Origin: Egibacteraceae bacterium
Lineage (GTDB): Bacteria; Actinomycetota; Nitriliruptoria; Euzebyales; Egibacteraceae
Reading direction: 5' to 3'
Assembly: GCA_035540635.1 (NCBI GenBank)
Contig: DATLGH010000052.1
Location: forward strand, 1 to 44,456
Length of the DNA stretch: 44,456 bases
Position 1 is the stretch's first letter. Each line of letters starts with the position of its first letter. Below are positions 18,318 through 26,582 of the stretch, piece after piece. The position numbers and the translations under genes are program-made. The notes under the pieces were generated by a model. The model worked only from the letters and a program-made list of their open reading frames with translations. It did not search any database and was not told the DNA's origin.

Positions 18318-19170
18318 CCCGACGGTGGGCCCCGGCACCGCGGCCCACCCGCTCGCGGCGGTCCCCCCCGAGCCGGGGGTCGCGAAGCCCGACCCCATTC
18401 TCGTCGTCGACGGCGTGGTGAAGTCGTTCGGGGGCCTGCGGGCCGTGGACGTTGCCCACCTCGAGGTCCCCCGCGGCCTCATCACCGGGCTCATCGGTCC
18501 GAACGGCGCGGGCAAGACGACGTTCTTCAACGTCATCAGCGGGTTCGAGGCCGCCGACCAGGGCACCTGGACCTTCGACGGTCAGCCGCTCGCGAAGGTG
18601 CCCGCGCACCGGGTCGCGCGACGGGGCATGGTCCGCACGTTCCAGCTCACCAAGGCGCTCGGACGCATGAGCGTGCTCGAGAACATGATGCTCGCGGCGA
18701 TCGGCCAGCGGGGCGAGCGGTTCCTCACGTCCCTCGTGCCCGGCCTGTGGCGCGGTGAGGAGGAAGCGAACCGCAGGCGCGCCGAGGAGCTGCTCGCCCG
18801 CTTCCGGCTCGACCGGATGCGCGAGGAGTACGCCGGCACGCTGTCAGGCGGTCAGAAGAAGCTGTTGGAGATGGCGCGCGCGCTCATGGTCCAGCCGAAG
18901 ATGGTGCTGCTCGACGAGCCGATGGCCGGCGTGAACCCGGCGCTCACCCAGTCGCTGCTCGGTCATGTCAAGGCGCTGCGCGACGAGGGCATGACCGTGC
19001 TGTTCGTCGAGCACGACATGGACGTCGTCATGGACATCAGCGACTGGGTCGTGTGCATGGCCCAGGGCCGGATCATCGCGGAGGGGCCGCCCGCGTCCAT
19101 CGGCACGAACCGCGCGGTCATCGACGCCTATCTCGGCGGCCAACACGACGATCCGCCGCAGGTCCCGTAA
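18307..19170 (+). CDS. livG: Branched-chain amino-acid ABC ATP-binding protein LivG
   Basis: This 287-residue ATPase has Walker [18 protein letters not shown], signature LSGGQKKLLEMARAL, Walker B MVLLDEPMAGVNP and H-loop VEHDMDVVMDISD. The LivG-type C-terminus (AQGRIIAEGPPASIGTNRAVIDAYLG) is present. About 30 poorly conserved residues precede the ATPase fold. The ATG at 18307 overlaps the livM stop by 11 bases. It pairs with LivF. Confidence 0.96.
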   Translation: MSSDPTVGPGTAAHPLAAVPPEPGVAKPDPILVVDGVVKSFGGLRAVDVAHLEVPRGLITGLIGPNGAGKTTFFNVISGFEAADQGTWTFDGQPLAKVPAHRVARRGMVRTFQLTKALGRMSVLENMMLAAIGQRGERFLTSLVPGLWRGEEEANRRRAEELLARFRLDRMREEYAGTLSGGQKKLLEMARALMVQPKMVLLDEPMAGVNPALTQSLLGHVKALRDEGMTVLFVEHDMDVVMDISDWVVCMAQGRIIAEGPPASIGTNRAVIDAYLGGQHDDPPQVP

Positions 19171-19179
19171 GGAGCCCCG

Positions 19180-19911
19180 ATGAGCAGCGACCCGATCCTC
19201 GTGGCGGACTCCGTCGTCGCCGGCTACGTGCCGGGGGTGAACATCCTGAACGGCTGTGACCTCGAGCTCACGGGGGGCGAGCTCGTCGGGATCATCGGAC
19301 CGAACGGCGCCGGCAAGTCGACCCTCGTGAAGGCGATGTTCGGACTCCTGCCCATCACCGAGGGGTCGGTGCGTCTGCGCGGCGAGGACATCACCAACCT
19401 GCCCGCCCACGACCTCGTGTCGAAGGGCGTCGGCTACGTCCCGCAGGTCGCCAACGTGTTCCCGAGCCTCACGGTCGAGGAGAACCTCGAGATGGGGCTC
19501 TACCTGCGCCCCAGCGAGTGGGAGCCGCGCTTCGCGTTCGTGTCGGAGCTGTTCCCGCTCCTCGCCGACCGTCGCAGGCAGCGCGCCGGCTCGCTGTCCG
19601 GGGGTGAGCGCCAGATGGTCGCGATGGGCCGGGCGCTCATGATGGAGCCTGCGGTCCTGCTCCTCGACGAGCCCTCCGCGGGCCTCTCCCCGGCCATCCA
19701 GGACGAGGTGTTCCGCAGGATCCGCCAGATCAACGAGGCCGGCATCTCCATCGTCATGGTGGAGCAGAACGCGCGCCGGTGCCTGCAGATCTGCCATCGG
19801 GGCTACGTCCTGGACCAGGGGCGCAACGCCTACACCGGCACCGGCCGTGCGCTGCTCGCCGACCCGAAGGTGATCGAGCTGTACCTCGGGACCCTCGCGA
19901 GGGCGAGGTAG
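19180..19911 (+). CDS. livF: Branched-chain amino-acid ABC ATP-binding protein LivF
   Basis: This 243-residue ATPase has Walker A GPNGAGKST, Q-loop GYVPQVANVFPSLTVEENL (the LivF hallmark), signature LSGGERQMVAMGRALM, Walker B VLLLDEPSAGLSP and H-loop VEQNARRCLQICHRGYVLDQG. AAGGAG precedes the ATG by six bases. It ends the livHMGF operon and faces the convergent binding-protein gene across a shared hairpin. Confidence 0.96.
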   Translation: MSSDPILVADSVVAGYVPGVNILNGCDLELTGGELVGIIGPNGAGKSTLVKAMFGLLPITEGSVRLRGEDITNLPAHDLVSKGVGYVPQVANVFPSLTVEENLEMGLYLRPSEWEPRFAFVSELFPLLADRRRQRAGSLSGGERQMVAMGRALMMEPAVLLLDEPSAGLSPAIQDEVFRRIRQINEAGISIVMVEQNARRCLQICHRGYVLDQGRNAYTGTGRALLADPKVIELYLGTLARAR

Positions 19912-19920
19912 GCGCACAGC

Positions 19921-19948
19921 GAGGAGGCCCGGCGAACCGGGCCCCCTC
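19921..19948. terminator. Bidirectional hairpin terminator between livF and the binding-protein gene
   Basis: GAGGAGGCCCGG and CCGGGCCCCCTC form a 12-position stem with a single A-C mismatch, closed by a CGAA tetraloop. It sits in the 52-base gap between two convergent genes. There is no U-run on either side. The stability and position make a bidirectional terminator likely. Confidence 0.75.
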
Positions 19949-19963
19949 GTGACGCGGGACGGG

Positions 19964-21256
19964 CTACTCGAGCCGTGACTCGATACCGCTCTCCAGCACG
20001 GTGAACGCGCCGTCGCGGAAGCCCCAGACGTCGTAGGTGCCGAACTCAGGCTCGCCGGCGTCGGTGAACGTCGTCGCGCCGCTCGGCCCCTGGTAGTCGA
20101 TGTCCTCACCCTGCTCGAGGAGCTCGACGCAGTCGGTGAAGGTCGTGCACTCCTGCCCGTCGCGGGTGACGTTGATCATCTCGTCGACGAACACGGTCGG
20201 GTCGTCGCTGTCGGCCGCGATCGCGGCGAGCGCGATGATCGTGACGCAGTCGAAGACCTGCGGGGCGAAGGTCATGTCCTCAACGTCCGGGGCGAACTCC
20301 CGGAACGCCGACTCGAAGTCCTCGTCGAGGCCCGGGGCGGGCCGGGTGCCCGTCATGCCGTCGAGCACGTTCGGGTTGCCGGCCTGGACGGTCTCGTTCA
20401 GGGTCTCAGAGGCGAGGCCGTCGGCGCCGTAGACGCCGATGTCGGCCGGCCCGAGACCTGCTTCGACCATGGCCGCGAGCAGGGTGGCGCCCTCCTCGAA
20501 GGAGATCACCACGACCGCGTCGGGGTCAGCGGCGGTGAGCTGCTCGACCTCGGCGTCGAAGGTCTCGGTGTCGGGGTTGTAGAGCACCTCCTCGACGACC
20601 TCGGCTCCCGCTTCCTCGAGCGCCTCGCTCGTGGCCTCGAGCAGGCCCTCACCGTAGGGGTCGGAGCGGGCGACGAGGGCGATGCGCTGGTGGCCGTCGG
20701 CGACGATCGTCTCCGCGAGGATCGGCCCCTGGAGCGCGTCGGTCGGCGCGGTACGGAAGTAGTAGCCGCCGTCGTCGTAGTCGGTGAACACCGGGCCGGT
20801 GTTCGAGCCGGAGCACTGCACGACGCCGGCGCCGGTCACCTGGTCGATGATGGCAAGCGACATCCCGCTGGCAGCCGCGCCGATGATGGCGTCGACGCCC
20901 GCCTGCAGCAGGCGGTCGGCGGACTCGGAGGCGACGGTCGTGTCGCCGGCCTCGTCGGCGCCCTCGAGCTCGATGTCGGCGCCGAGGACACCGCCGGCGT
21001 CGTTGATCTGCTGGACGGCGTACTCGACACCGCGGATCATCGGGGGCCCGAGGAAGGCGAGGTCGCCGGACTCCGGCAGGACGTAGCCGAGCCGCAGCAC
21101 ACCGTCGCCGCGGGTGACGTCGTCCTCCTCGGGGGTCTCGGTGTCCTCGGGCTCGTCGGTGGGCGCGGGTTCCTCCTCCTGGGCGGGGCATGCGGTGAGC
21201 AAGAGTGCGGGTACGGCGGTGATCGCCAGAAGGCGCAGCCATCTCGTCCTCAACAT
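19964..21256 (-). CDS. livJ: Branched-chain amino-acid ABC substrate-binding lipoprotein (LivJ-like)
   Basis: This 430-residue lipoprotein has lipobox LLLTAC (Cys23), then an acidic Glu/Thr/Pro-rich linker (residues 26-47). A type I periplasmic-binding fold follows: LRLGYVLPESGDLAFLGPPMIRGVEYAVQQINDAGGVLG, IIGAAASGMSLAIID, SGSNTGPVFT, and Y-G-E-G near residue 215. The ATG follows GAAGGAG at a normal distance. It is on the opposite strand to livHMGF, with its own promoter, allowing separate and higher expression of the binding protein. Confidence 0.93.
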   Translation of the reverse strand: MLRTRWLRLLAITAVPALLLTACPAQEEEPAPTDEPEDTETPEEDDVTRGDGVLRLGYVLPESGDLAFLGPPMIRGVEYAVQQINDAGGVLGADIELEGADEAGDTTVASESADRLLQAGVDAIIGAAASGMSLAIIDQVTGAGVVQCSGSNTGPVFTDYDDGGYYFRTAPTDALQGPILAETIVADGHQRIALVARSDPYGEGLLEATSEALEEAGAEVVEEVLYNPDTETFDAEVEQLTAADPDAVVVISFEEGATLLAAMVEAGLGPADIGVYGADGLASETLNETVQAGNPNVLDGMTGTRPAPGLDEDFESAFREFAPDVEDMTFAPQVFDCVTIIALAAIAADSDDPTVFVDEMINVTRDGQECTTFTDCVELLEQGEDIDYQGPSGATTFTDAGEPEFGTYDVWGFRDGAFTVLESGIESRLE

Positions 21257-21302
21257 CGTGGTCTCCTTCGCGGGTGCGGGGGTGACGCTGCTGGTGCGGC
21301 GA

Positions 21303-21363
21303 ATCGTAACCTACGAATGTGGTAGTTGCAGGCAGGCGTCCGGGCCGCGGCCGCCACTATCAT
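21303..21363. promoter_or_regulatory. Divergent promoters of livJ (-) and polA (+)
   Basis: On the minus strand TACGAT (21308 to 21303) lies about 45 bases before the livJ ATG, with CTGCAA as a weak -35 at 17-base spacing. On the plus strand TATCAT (21358-21363) ends six bases before the polA ATG, which would make the polA transcript leaderless; no Shine-Dalgarno is visible there. Confidence 0.45.
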
Positions 21364-21369
21364 CGCCCC

Positions 21370-24048
21370 ATGCCCGAACGCCCGGTTCTCGCGTTGCTCG
21401 ACGGACACAGCCTCGCCTACCGGGCGTTCTTCGCCCTTCCGGAGGAGCTGCGCACGACGACGGGCCAGCAGACCAACGCGGTCTACGGGTTCACCAGCAT
21501 GCTCATCAAGCTGCTCACCGAGCACCGCCCCGACGGCATCGCGGTGATGTTCGACAAGGGCCGGCCGGTCGAGCGGCTCGCGCTGATGCCCGACTACAAG
21601 GGCACCCGGCGGGAGACACCCGATGCCTTCCGCTCCCAGCTGCCGCTCATCAGCGAGGTGCTCGACGCCCTCGCCGTCCCCCAGGTGGCCATGGAGGGCG
21701 TGGAGGCCGACGACCTCATCGCGACGTACGCGACGCTCGCCCGGAACGCCGGCATGGACACCCTCGTCGTCACCGGCGACCGCGACGTGTTCCAGCTCGT
21801 CGACGCGCACACGTCGGTGCTCTACACCCGGAGGGGGATCAGCGACACCGTGGTGATGGACGCCGCGGCGATCGAGGCGAAGTACGGTGTCGGCCCGGAC
21901 CGCTACGCGCATCTCGCCGCCCTGCGCGGCGACCCGAGCGACAACATCCCGGGGGTGCCCGGGGTGGGGGAGAAGACCGCCGCCAAGCTGCTCGCCGAGC
22001 ACGGTGACCTCGAGGGCATCTTCGCCAACCTCGAAAGGGTCCCGGGCAAGAAGCTTCCCGCCATGCTCGCCGAGCACCGTCAGGCGGTCTTCGACGGCTA
22101 CGCGGTCGCCCGGCTGCGGCGGGACATCGTGGTGCCGTTGCCGGTGGAGGCGCTGCGGCGCGGTGACGCCGACCCCGACGCGGTCCGGCGCCTCTTCGCG
22201 ACCCTTGAGTTCCGGGCGCTGTGGGAACGGCTGGCCGAGGCGCTCGACACCGGCGAGCAGGCCGCCGAGGCCGAGGCGTTCACTGCCGACCCGCAGCAGC
22301 TCGGCGCCGGGCAGCTCGCCCGCTGGATCGACGCGCTACCCGCAGGGCGCCCGGTGGCGGTGCTGCCCTTCTCCCAGGGGCGCCCGCCGTCGGTGCGCTT
22401 GGAGGGCGTGGCGCTCGCGGCTGCGGGTGCGCGGCCGGCCACCGCGACGCTTGCCCCGCTCGCGCGCGAGGACCTCGATGCGCTCGGCGGGCTTCTCGCC
22501 GATCCTGGGCGGCCGCTGCTCGTGCACGACCTCAAGGCCCTGTGCCACGCGGCCGGGTCGCGGGGCTGGGCCGTCGACGGCGTGCGCCTCGACACGGAGC
22601 TCGCCGCCTATCTCGTCCAGCCGCAGCAGCGCGACTACGACCTCGAGGCGCTCGCGCTGCAGTACCTCAACAAGCAGCTCACGGTCGGCGCCTCGTCGGA
22701 GGACGGGGGCGGGCAGCTCGCGATGGCAGTCGGCGAGGACTGGCAGGAGCGCTGCCTGCGCGCACAGGCGCTGCTCGACGTCGCCGGGGCGCTCGACGAC
22801 GAGCTGGCGGCACGGGACCAGGCCGACCTCCTGTCGGGGCTCGAGCTGCCGCTCGTGCCGGTGCTCGTCGCGATGGAGCGCTGCGGCATCGCCGTGGACC
22901 TCGAGGTGCTGACCGAGATCGGCGAGGCCCTCGGCGACCGGATGCGCCACCTCCGTGAGGAGATCTACGGCTGGGCCGACGAGGAGTTCAACCTCGACTC
23001 GCCTAAGCAGCTGCAGGCGATCCTTTTCGACCGCCTCGGCCTGCCGAAGACGAAGCGCATCAAGACCGGCTACTCCACGGACGCCGCGGCCCTCACCGCG
23101 ATCGTCGACACCCACCCGATCGTCGCCCCCCTGCTCGAGTACCGGGAGGTGAGCAAGCTCAAGGGCACCTACGTCGACGCGCTCCCGCCGCTCGTCGACC
23201 CCGCCACCGGGCGCATCCACGCGGAGTTCCGCCAGACCGTGGCGGTGACCGGACGGCTGAGCTCGCAGCACCCGAACATCCAGAACATCCCTATCCGCTC
23301 GGCCACGGGCCGCGAGATCCGCCGCGCGTTCGTGCCGGGGGAGGGACACACCGCGCTGCTCGTCGCCGACTACTCCCAGATCGAGCTGCGGGTCATGGCC
23401 CACCTGTCGGGTGACGAGGGCCTCGTCGCGGCGTTCACGAGCAACGAGGACATCCATGCGACGACGGCTGCCATGGTGTGGGAGCTGCCGATCGACGCCG
23501 TCGACAACACGCTGCGCAGCCGCATCAAGGGCATGACGTACGGGCTGGCCTACGGCCTGTCGGCGTACGGGCTGTCCCAGCAGCTGCGGATCCCCCCCGA
23601 CGAGGCCCGCGAGCTCATGGAGGCGTACTTCGCGCGCTTCCCCGGCGTGCGGGACTACCTCTACGGAGGCGTCGACCAGGCGCGCAAGGACGGGTGGACC
23701 TCGACGCTCTTCGGGCGTCGCCGCTACCTGCCCGACCTCATGAGCGACAACCGCCAACGCCGCGATATGGCCGAGCGCATGGCCCTGAACGCGCCGATCC
23801 AGGGCACCGCGGCGGACATCATCAAGAAGGCGATGGTCGTCGTCCACGAGCGCATGGCCGCGCGCGGCATGGGGTCGCAGCTGCTCCTGCAGGTCCACGA
23901 CGAGCTCGTCTGCGAGACCGCCCCCGGCGAGGAGGAGGAGCTGCGCGAGCTGCTCGTCGACGCGATGGGCGGTGTGGCCGACCTCGCCGTCCCCCTCGAG
24001 GTGGACACCGCCCTCGGCCCCTCGTGGGCCGAAGCCGAGAAGCACTGA
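21370..24048 (+). CDS. polA: DNA polymerase I
   Basis: This 892-residue family A polymerase acts in repair and Okazaki-fragment processing. The 5'-nuclease domain (about 1-290) shows DGHSLAYRAFFAL, MFDKG, GVEADDLIATYA, VTGDRDVFQLV and GDPSDNIPGVPGVGEKTA. The middle 3'-5' exonuclease-like domain lacks the usual D-x-E of motif ExoI and the following Asp of ExoII, so proofreading is probably absent, as in mycobacterial PolA. Polymerase motifs A (DYSQIELRVMAHLSGDE), B (RSRIKGMTYGLAYG) and C (LQVHDELV) are intact. The ATG at 21370 fits the family N-terminus. Confidence 0.97.
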   Translation: MPERPVLALLDGHSLAYRAFFALPEELRTTTGQQTNAVYGFTSMLIKLLTEHRPDGIAVMFDKGRPVERLALMPDYKGTRRETPDAFRSQLPLISEVLDALAVPQVAMEGVEADDLIATYATLARNAGMDTLVVTGDRDVFQLVDAHTSVLYTRRGISDTVVMDAAAIEAKYGVGPDRYAHLAALRGDPSDNIPGVPGVGEKTAAKLLAEHGDLEGIFANLERVPGKKLPAMLAEHRQAVFDGYAVARLRRDIVVPLPVEALRRGDADPDAVRRLFATLEFRALWERLAEALDTGEQAAEAEAFTADPQQLGAGQLARWIDALPAGRPVAVLPFSQGRPPSVRLEGVALAAAGARPATATLAPLAREDLDALGGLLADPGRPLLVHDLKALCHAAGSRGWAVDGVRLDTELAAYLVQPQQRDYDLEALALQYLNKQLTVGASSEDGGGQLAMAVGEDWQERCLRAQALLDVAGALDDELAARDQADLLSGLELPLVPVLVAMERCGIAVDLEVLTEIGEALGDRMRHLREEIYGWADEEFNLDSPKQLQAILFDRLGLPKTKRIKTGYSTDAAALTAIVDTHPIVAPLLEYREVSKLKGTYVDALPPLVDPATGRIHAEFRQTVAVTGRLSSQHPNIQNIPIRSATGREIRRAFVPGEGHTALLVADYSQIELRVMAHLSGDEGLVAAFTSNEDIHATTAAMVWELPIDAVDNTLRSRIKGMTYGLAYGLSAYGLSQQLRIPPDEARELMEAYFARFPGVRDYLYGGVDQARKDGWTSTLFGRRRYLPDLMSDNRQRRDMAERMALNAPIQGTAADIIKKAMVVVHERMAARGMGSQLLLQVHDELVCETAPGEEEELRELLVDAMGGVADLAVPLEVDTALGPSWAEAEKH

Positions 24049-24298
24049 GAGCCGGCGTGCAGGCTGAACAGCAGCCACGGGAGGGTGGTTGCGGCCGTCA
24101 GGCCCCCGATCGCCAACAGGTCGCGCGTGAGCGTCGACGCCACCCAGGGGAAGGCGGCGGCCGCCCGAGGTGCACGTTGACACCCTGCACGGCAAGGGCG
24201 ACACTTCGTAGGACGCCCGTCCCGTGGCCGGGTGCTTTTCTTTGCACCCCGGACGGCGCCCACCACCGCCTCGTCATTCCAGGAGACCAGCAACCGAC
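24049..24298 (+). promoter_or_regulatory. 250-bp polA-rpsA intergenic region with a leader hairpin
   Basis: No convincing gene is present. A hairpin at 24228-24252 (arms CCGGGTGC and GCACCC-c-GG, pyrimidine-rich eight-base loop TTTTCTTT) lies about 50 bases before the rpsA ATG. An unstructured stretch with AGGAG (24281-24285) follows, rather far (about 13 bases) from the start codon. The hairpin may be part of the rpsA leader, possibly involved in S1 autoregulation as known in E. coli; this is inference. Confidence 0.35.
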
Positions 24299-25900
24299 AT
24301 GACCACCGACGACACGACTTCCCCGGACGCTGCCGCCCAAGCGTCCACCAGTACCTCCCTCGCCACCGCCCCACGAGCAGAACGGGAGCGCGGTGAGCAG
24401 ATCATCCTCGAGGAGTTCGGTTCCCGTGAGGAGTTCGAGAAAGCCCTCGAGGCCACGATCAAGGAGTTCGACGACGGCAGCATCGTCGAGGGGGTCATCG
24501 TCAAGGTCGACCCCGAGGAGTGCCTGCTCGACATCGGCTACAAGTCCGAGGGCGTCATCCCCTCGCGTGAGCTGTCGATCAAGCACGACATCGACCCCCA
24601 CGAGGTCGTCGCCGTCGGGGACGTCATCGAGGCGCTCGTCCTTCAGAAGGAGGACAAGGACGGCCGCCTCATCCTGTCGAAGAAGCGCGCCCAGTACGAG
24701 CGGGCCTGGGGCAAGATCGAGGAGATCTACCAGAACGACTCGACGGTCACCGGCACCGTCATCGAGGTTGTGAAGGGCGGCCTCATCCTCGACATCGGGC
24801 TGCGGGGCTTCCTGCCCGCCTCGCTCGTGGAGATGCGCAGGGTCCGCGACCTCCACCCCTTCGTCGGCCGCGAGCTCGAGTGCAAGGTCATCGAGCTCGA
24901 CAAGAACCGCAACAACGTCGTCCTGTCCCGCCGCAAGTTCCTCGAGGAGACGCAGAGCGAGTTCCGCAAGGAGTTCCTCGAGACGTTGCAGAAGGGCGAG
25001 GTGCGCAAGGGCACCGTGTCGTCGATCGTGAACTTCGGCGCGTTCGTGGACCTCGGCGGCGTCGACGGCCTCGTGCACGTCTCCGAGCTGTCCTGGAAGC
25101 ACATCGACCACCCCGGCGAGGTCGTCGAGGTCGGCCAGGAGGTCGAGGTCGAGGTCCTTGACGTCGACCTGTCGCGGGAGCGGGTCTCGCTCAGCCTCAA
25201 GGCCACCCAGGAGGACCCCTGGCGGCAGTTCGCCCGCCAGCACTACGTCGGGGAGTTCATCGAGGGGCGGGTCACGAAGCTCGTGCCGTTCGGGGCGTTC
25301 GTCAAGGTCGAGGAGGGCATCGAGGGGCTCGTGCACATCTCCGAGCTCGCCGAGGCGCACGTCGAGCTGCCCGAGCAGGTCGCCAAGGTCAACGACCCGG
25401 TGACCGTGAAGATCATCGACATCGACGACGCGCGCCGGCGCATCTCCCTGTCGCTCAAGCAGGCGGTGAAGGCCGGCTTCGGGACGGAGCCCGAGATCGA
25501 GCAGGAGCCGTCCTACGCCGCCGCTGCGGAGCCCGCCTCCGGCGACGCGCCGAGCGGCGCCGTCGGTGCGGCGCTCTCCGCGGCGCTGCAGCAGCGCTCC
25601 GACGCCGAAGCCGAACAGTCCTCGGCCTCCGGGCTGACGCTCGAGGACGTCGTCGCGGACCTCCGTGGTGACGTCGAGGGAGCCCCCACCGGCGACGCGG
25701 GGACTGACGAGGGCGAGCCCGCTGCCGAGGGCGAGCCCGCTGCCGAGGGCGCGACAGCCGAGGACGGGACCGCCGAGGACGCGACCGCCGAGGACGCGAC
25801 CGCCGAGGACGCGCAGGCGGGGTCGCCCGAGCAGGCAGGTGCCGACCAGCCGGCGGAGCCAGAGCCCGACGCTCGGCCGGGGGCTGGCGAGCCGGGCTAG
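24299..25900 (+). CDS. rpsA: 30S ribosomal protein S1
   Basis: This 533-residue protein has four S1 RNA-binding domains, the number usual for actinobacterial S1. They begin near residues 62 (GSIVEGVIVKV), 147 (STVTGTVIEV), 232 (GEVRKGTVSSIVNFGAFVDLG) and 317 (GEFIEGRVTKLVPFGAFVKV). A Thr/Ser/Ala-rich N-terminus precedes them. A long acidic C-terminal tail (about residue 400 onward) is low-complexity, with repeated GEPAAE and TAEDA units. The ATG at 24299 (MTTDDTTS) is chosen over an upstream in-frame extension that runs through the leader hairpin. coaE starts five bases after its stop. Confidence 0.96.
   Translation: MTTDDTTSPDAAAQASTSTSLATAPRAERERGEQIILEEFGSREEFEKALEATIKEFDDGSIVEGVIVKVDPEECLLDIGYKSEGVIPSRELSIKHDIDPHEVVAVGDVIEALVLQKEDKDGRLILSKKRAQYERAWGKIEEIYQNDSTVTGTVIEVVKGGLILDIGLRGFLPASLVEMRRVRDLHPFVGRELECKVIELDKNRNNVVLSRRKFLEETQSEFRKEFLETLQKGEVRKGTVSSIVNFGAFVDLGGVDGLVHVSELSWKHIDHPGEVVEVGQEVEVEVLDVDLSRERVSLSLKATQEDPWRQFARQHYVGEFIEGRVTKLVPFGAFVKVEEGIEGLVHISELAEAHVELPEQVAKVNDPVTVKIIDIDDARRRISLSLKQAVKAGFGTEPEIEQEPSYAAAAEPASGDAPSGAVGAALSAALQQRSDAEAEQSSASGLTLEDVVADLRGDVEGAPTGDAGTDEGEPAAEGEPAAEGATAEDGTAEDATAEDATAEDAQAGSPEQAGADQPAEPEPDARPGAGEPG
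25710..25815 (+). repeat. Short tandem repeats in the 3' end of rpsA
   Basis: Two 18-base copies encoding GEPAAE (25713-25748) are followed by three near-identical 15-base units encoding TAED(A/G) (about 25768-25812). They lie in the disordered acidic tail and are in frame, so unit-number changes would not disrupt the gene. Confidence 0.7.
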
Positions 25901-25904
25901 GGCC

Positions 25905-26543
25905 GTGTTCCTCGTCGGGTTGACCGGCGGCATCGCCTCCGGCAAGACCGAGGTCAGCGAGCGGTTCGTGATGGCGGGCGCCGAGCTCGTCGACGCCGAC
26001 GCGATCGCGCGCGAGATTCTGCTGCCCGGCGAGGAGGCCTACCGCAAGGTCGTCGACCACTTCGGCTCCGACATCCTCGACGACGAGGGGTTCATCGACC
26101 GGGCGGCGCTCGGCGACATCGTCTTCCACGACCCGTCGAAGCGTGCCGTCCTGAACGAGCTGACCCACCCCCCCGTCATCGCGCGCATCGCCGACGCGCT
26201 CGAGGTCCTGACCGCCTACGACGGCGTCGTGGTCCTCGACGTGCCGCTGCTCGTCGAGACCGGCATGGAGCGCGGGTCCGAGGCCGTCGTCGTGGTCGCC
26301 TGCGACCCGGAGACCCAGATCCAGCGACTCGTCGAGCATCGGGGCCTGAGCGAGGGGGAGGCCCGGGCACGGCTGGCCTCCCAGGCGCCCCTCGAGGCCA
26401 AGCTCAGCGTCGCCACGCACGTCATCTGGAACGACGGCACCCTCGACGAGCTCCACGCGCGCGCCGACGAGGTCGCCGCCGACCTGGCGGGCAAGGCGCG
26501 GGAGAAGGCGGTCGCGGAGAGCAAGGGCGTCCCGAACGACTGA
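25905..26543 (+). CDS. coaE: Dephospho-CoA kinase
   Basis: This 212-residue P-loop kinase phosphorylates dephospho-CoA in the last step of CoA synthesis. It begins FLVGLTGGIASGKTEVSERF (Walker A), followed by VDADAIAREIL, the substrate-binding region RAALGDIVFHDPSKRAVLNELTHPPV and VVLDVPLLVETGMER (the family 'PLL-E' motif). The C-terminus lacks the extra GrpB-like domain found in mycobacterial CoaE. The GTG at 25905 is five bases after the rpsA stop and no ribosome binding site is evident, so translation may depend on rpsA readthrough coupling. Confidence 0.95.
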   Translation: MFLVGLTGGIASGKTEVSERFVMAGAELVDADAIAREILLPGEEAYRKVVDHFGSDILDDEGFIDRAALGDIVFHDPSKRAVLNELTHPPVIARIADALEVLTAYDGVVVLDVPLLVETGMERGSEAVVVVACDPETQIQRLVEHRGLSEGEARARLASQAPLEAKLSVATHVIWNDGTLDELHARADEVAADLAGKAREKAVAESKGVPND

Positions 26544-26570
26544 TGCGGCCGAGCTGGCCTCGGACGTCCC

Positions 26571-26576
26571 TATCAT
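26571..26576 (+). promoter_or_regulatory. -10 box for uvrB, leaderless geometry
   Basis: TATCAT ends six bases before the uvrB ATG, the distance expected between a -10 box and the first transcribed base. No Shine-Dalgarno precedes the ATG. I saw no match to the actinobacterial LexA palindrome here. Confidence 0.45.
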
Positions 26577-26582
26577 GGGTGG

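Noticed and set aside
24049-24140. Minus-strand hydrophobic segment in the polA-rpsA gap (LLAIGGLTAATTLPWLLFSL)
   Set aside because: It continues into the antisense of polA without a start or ribosome binding site, and no family is recognisable.
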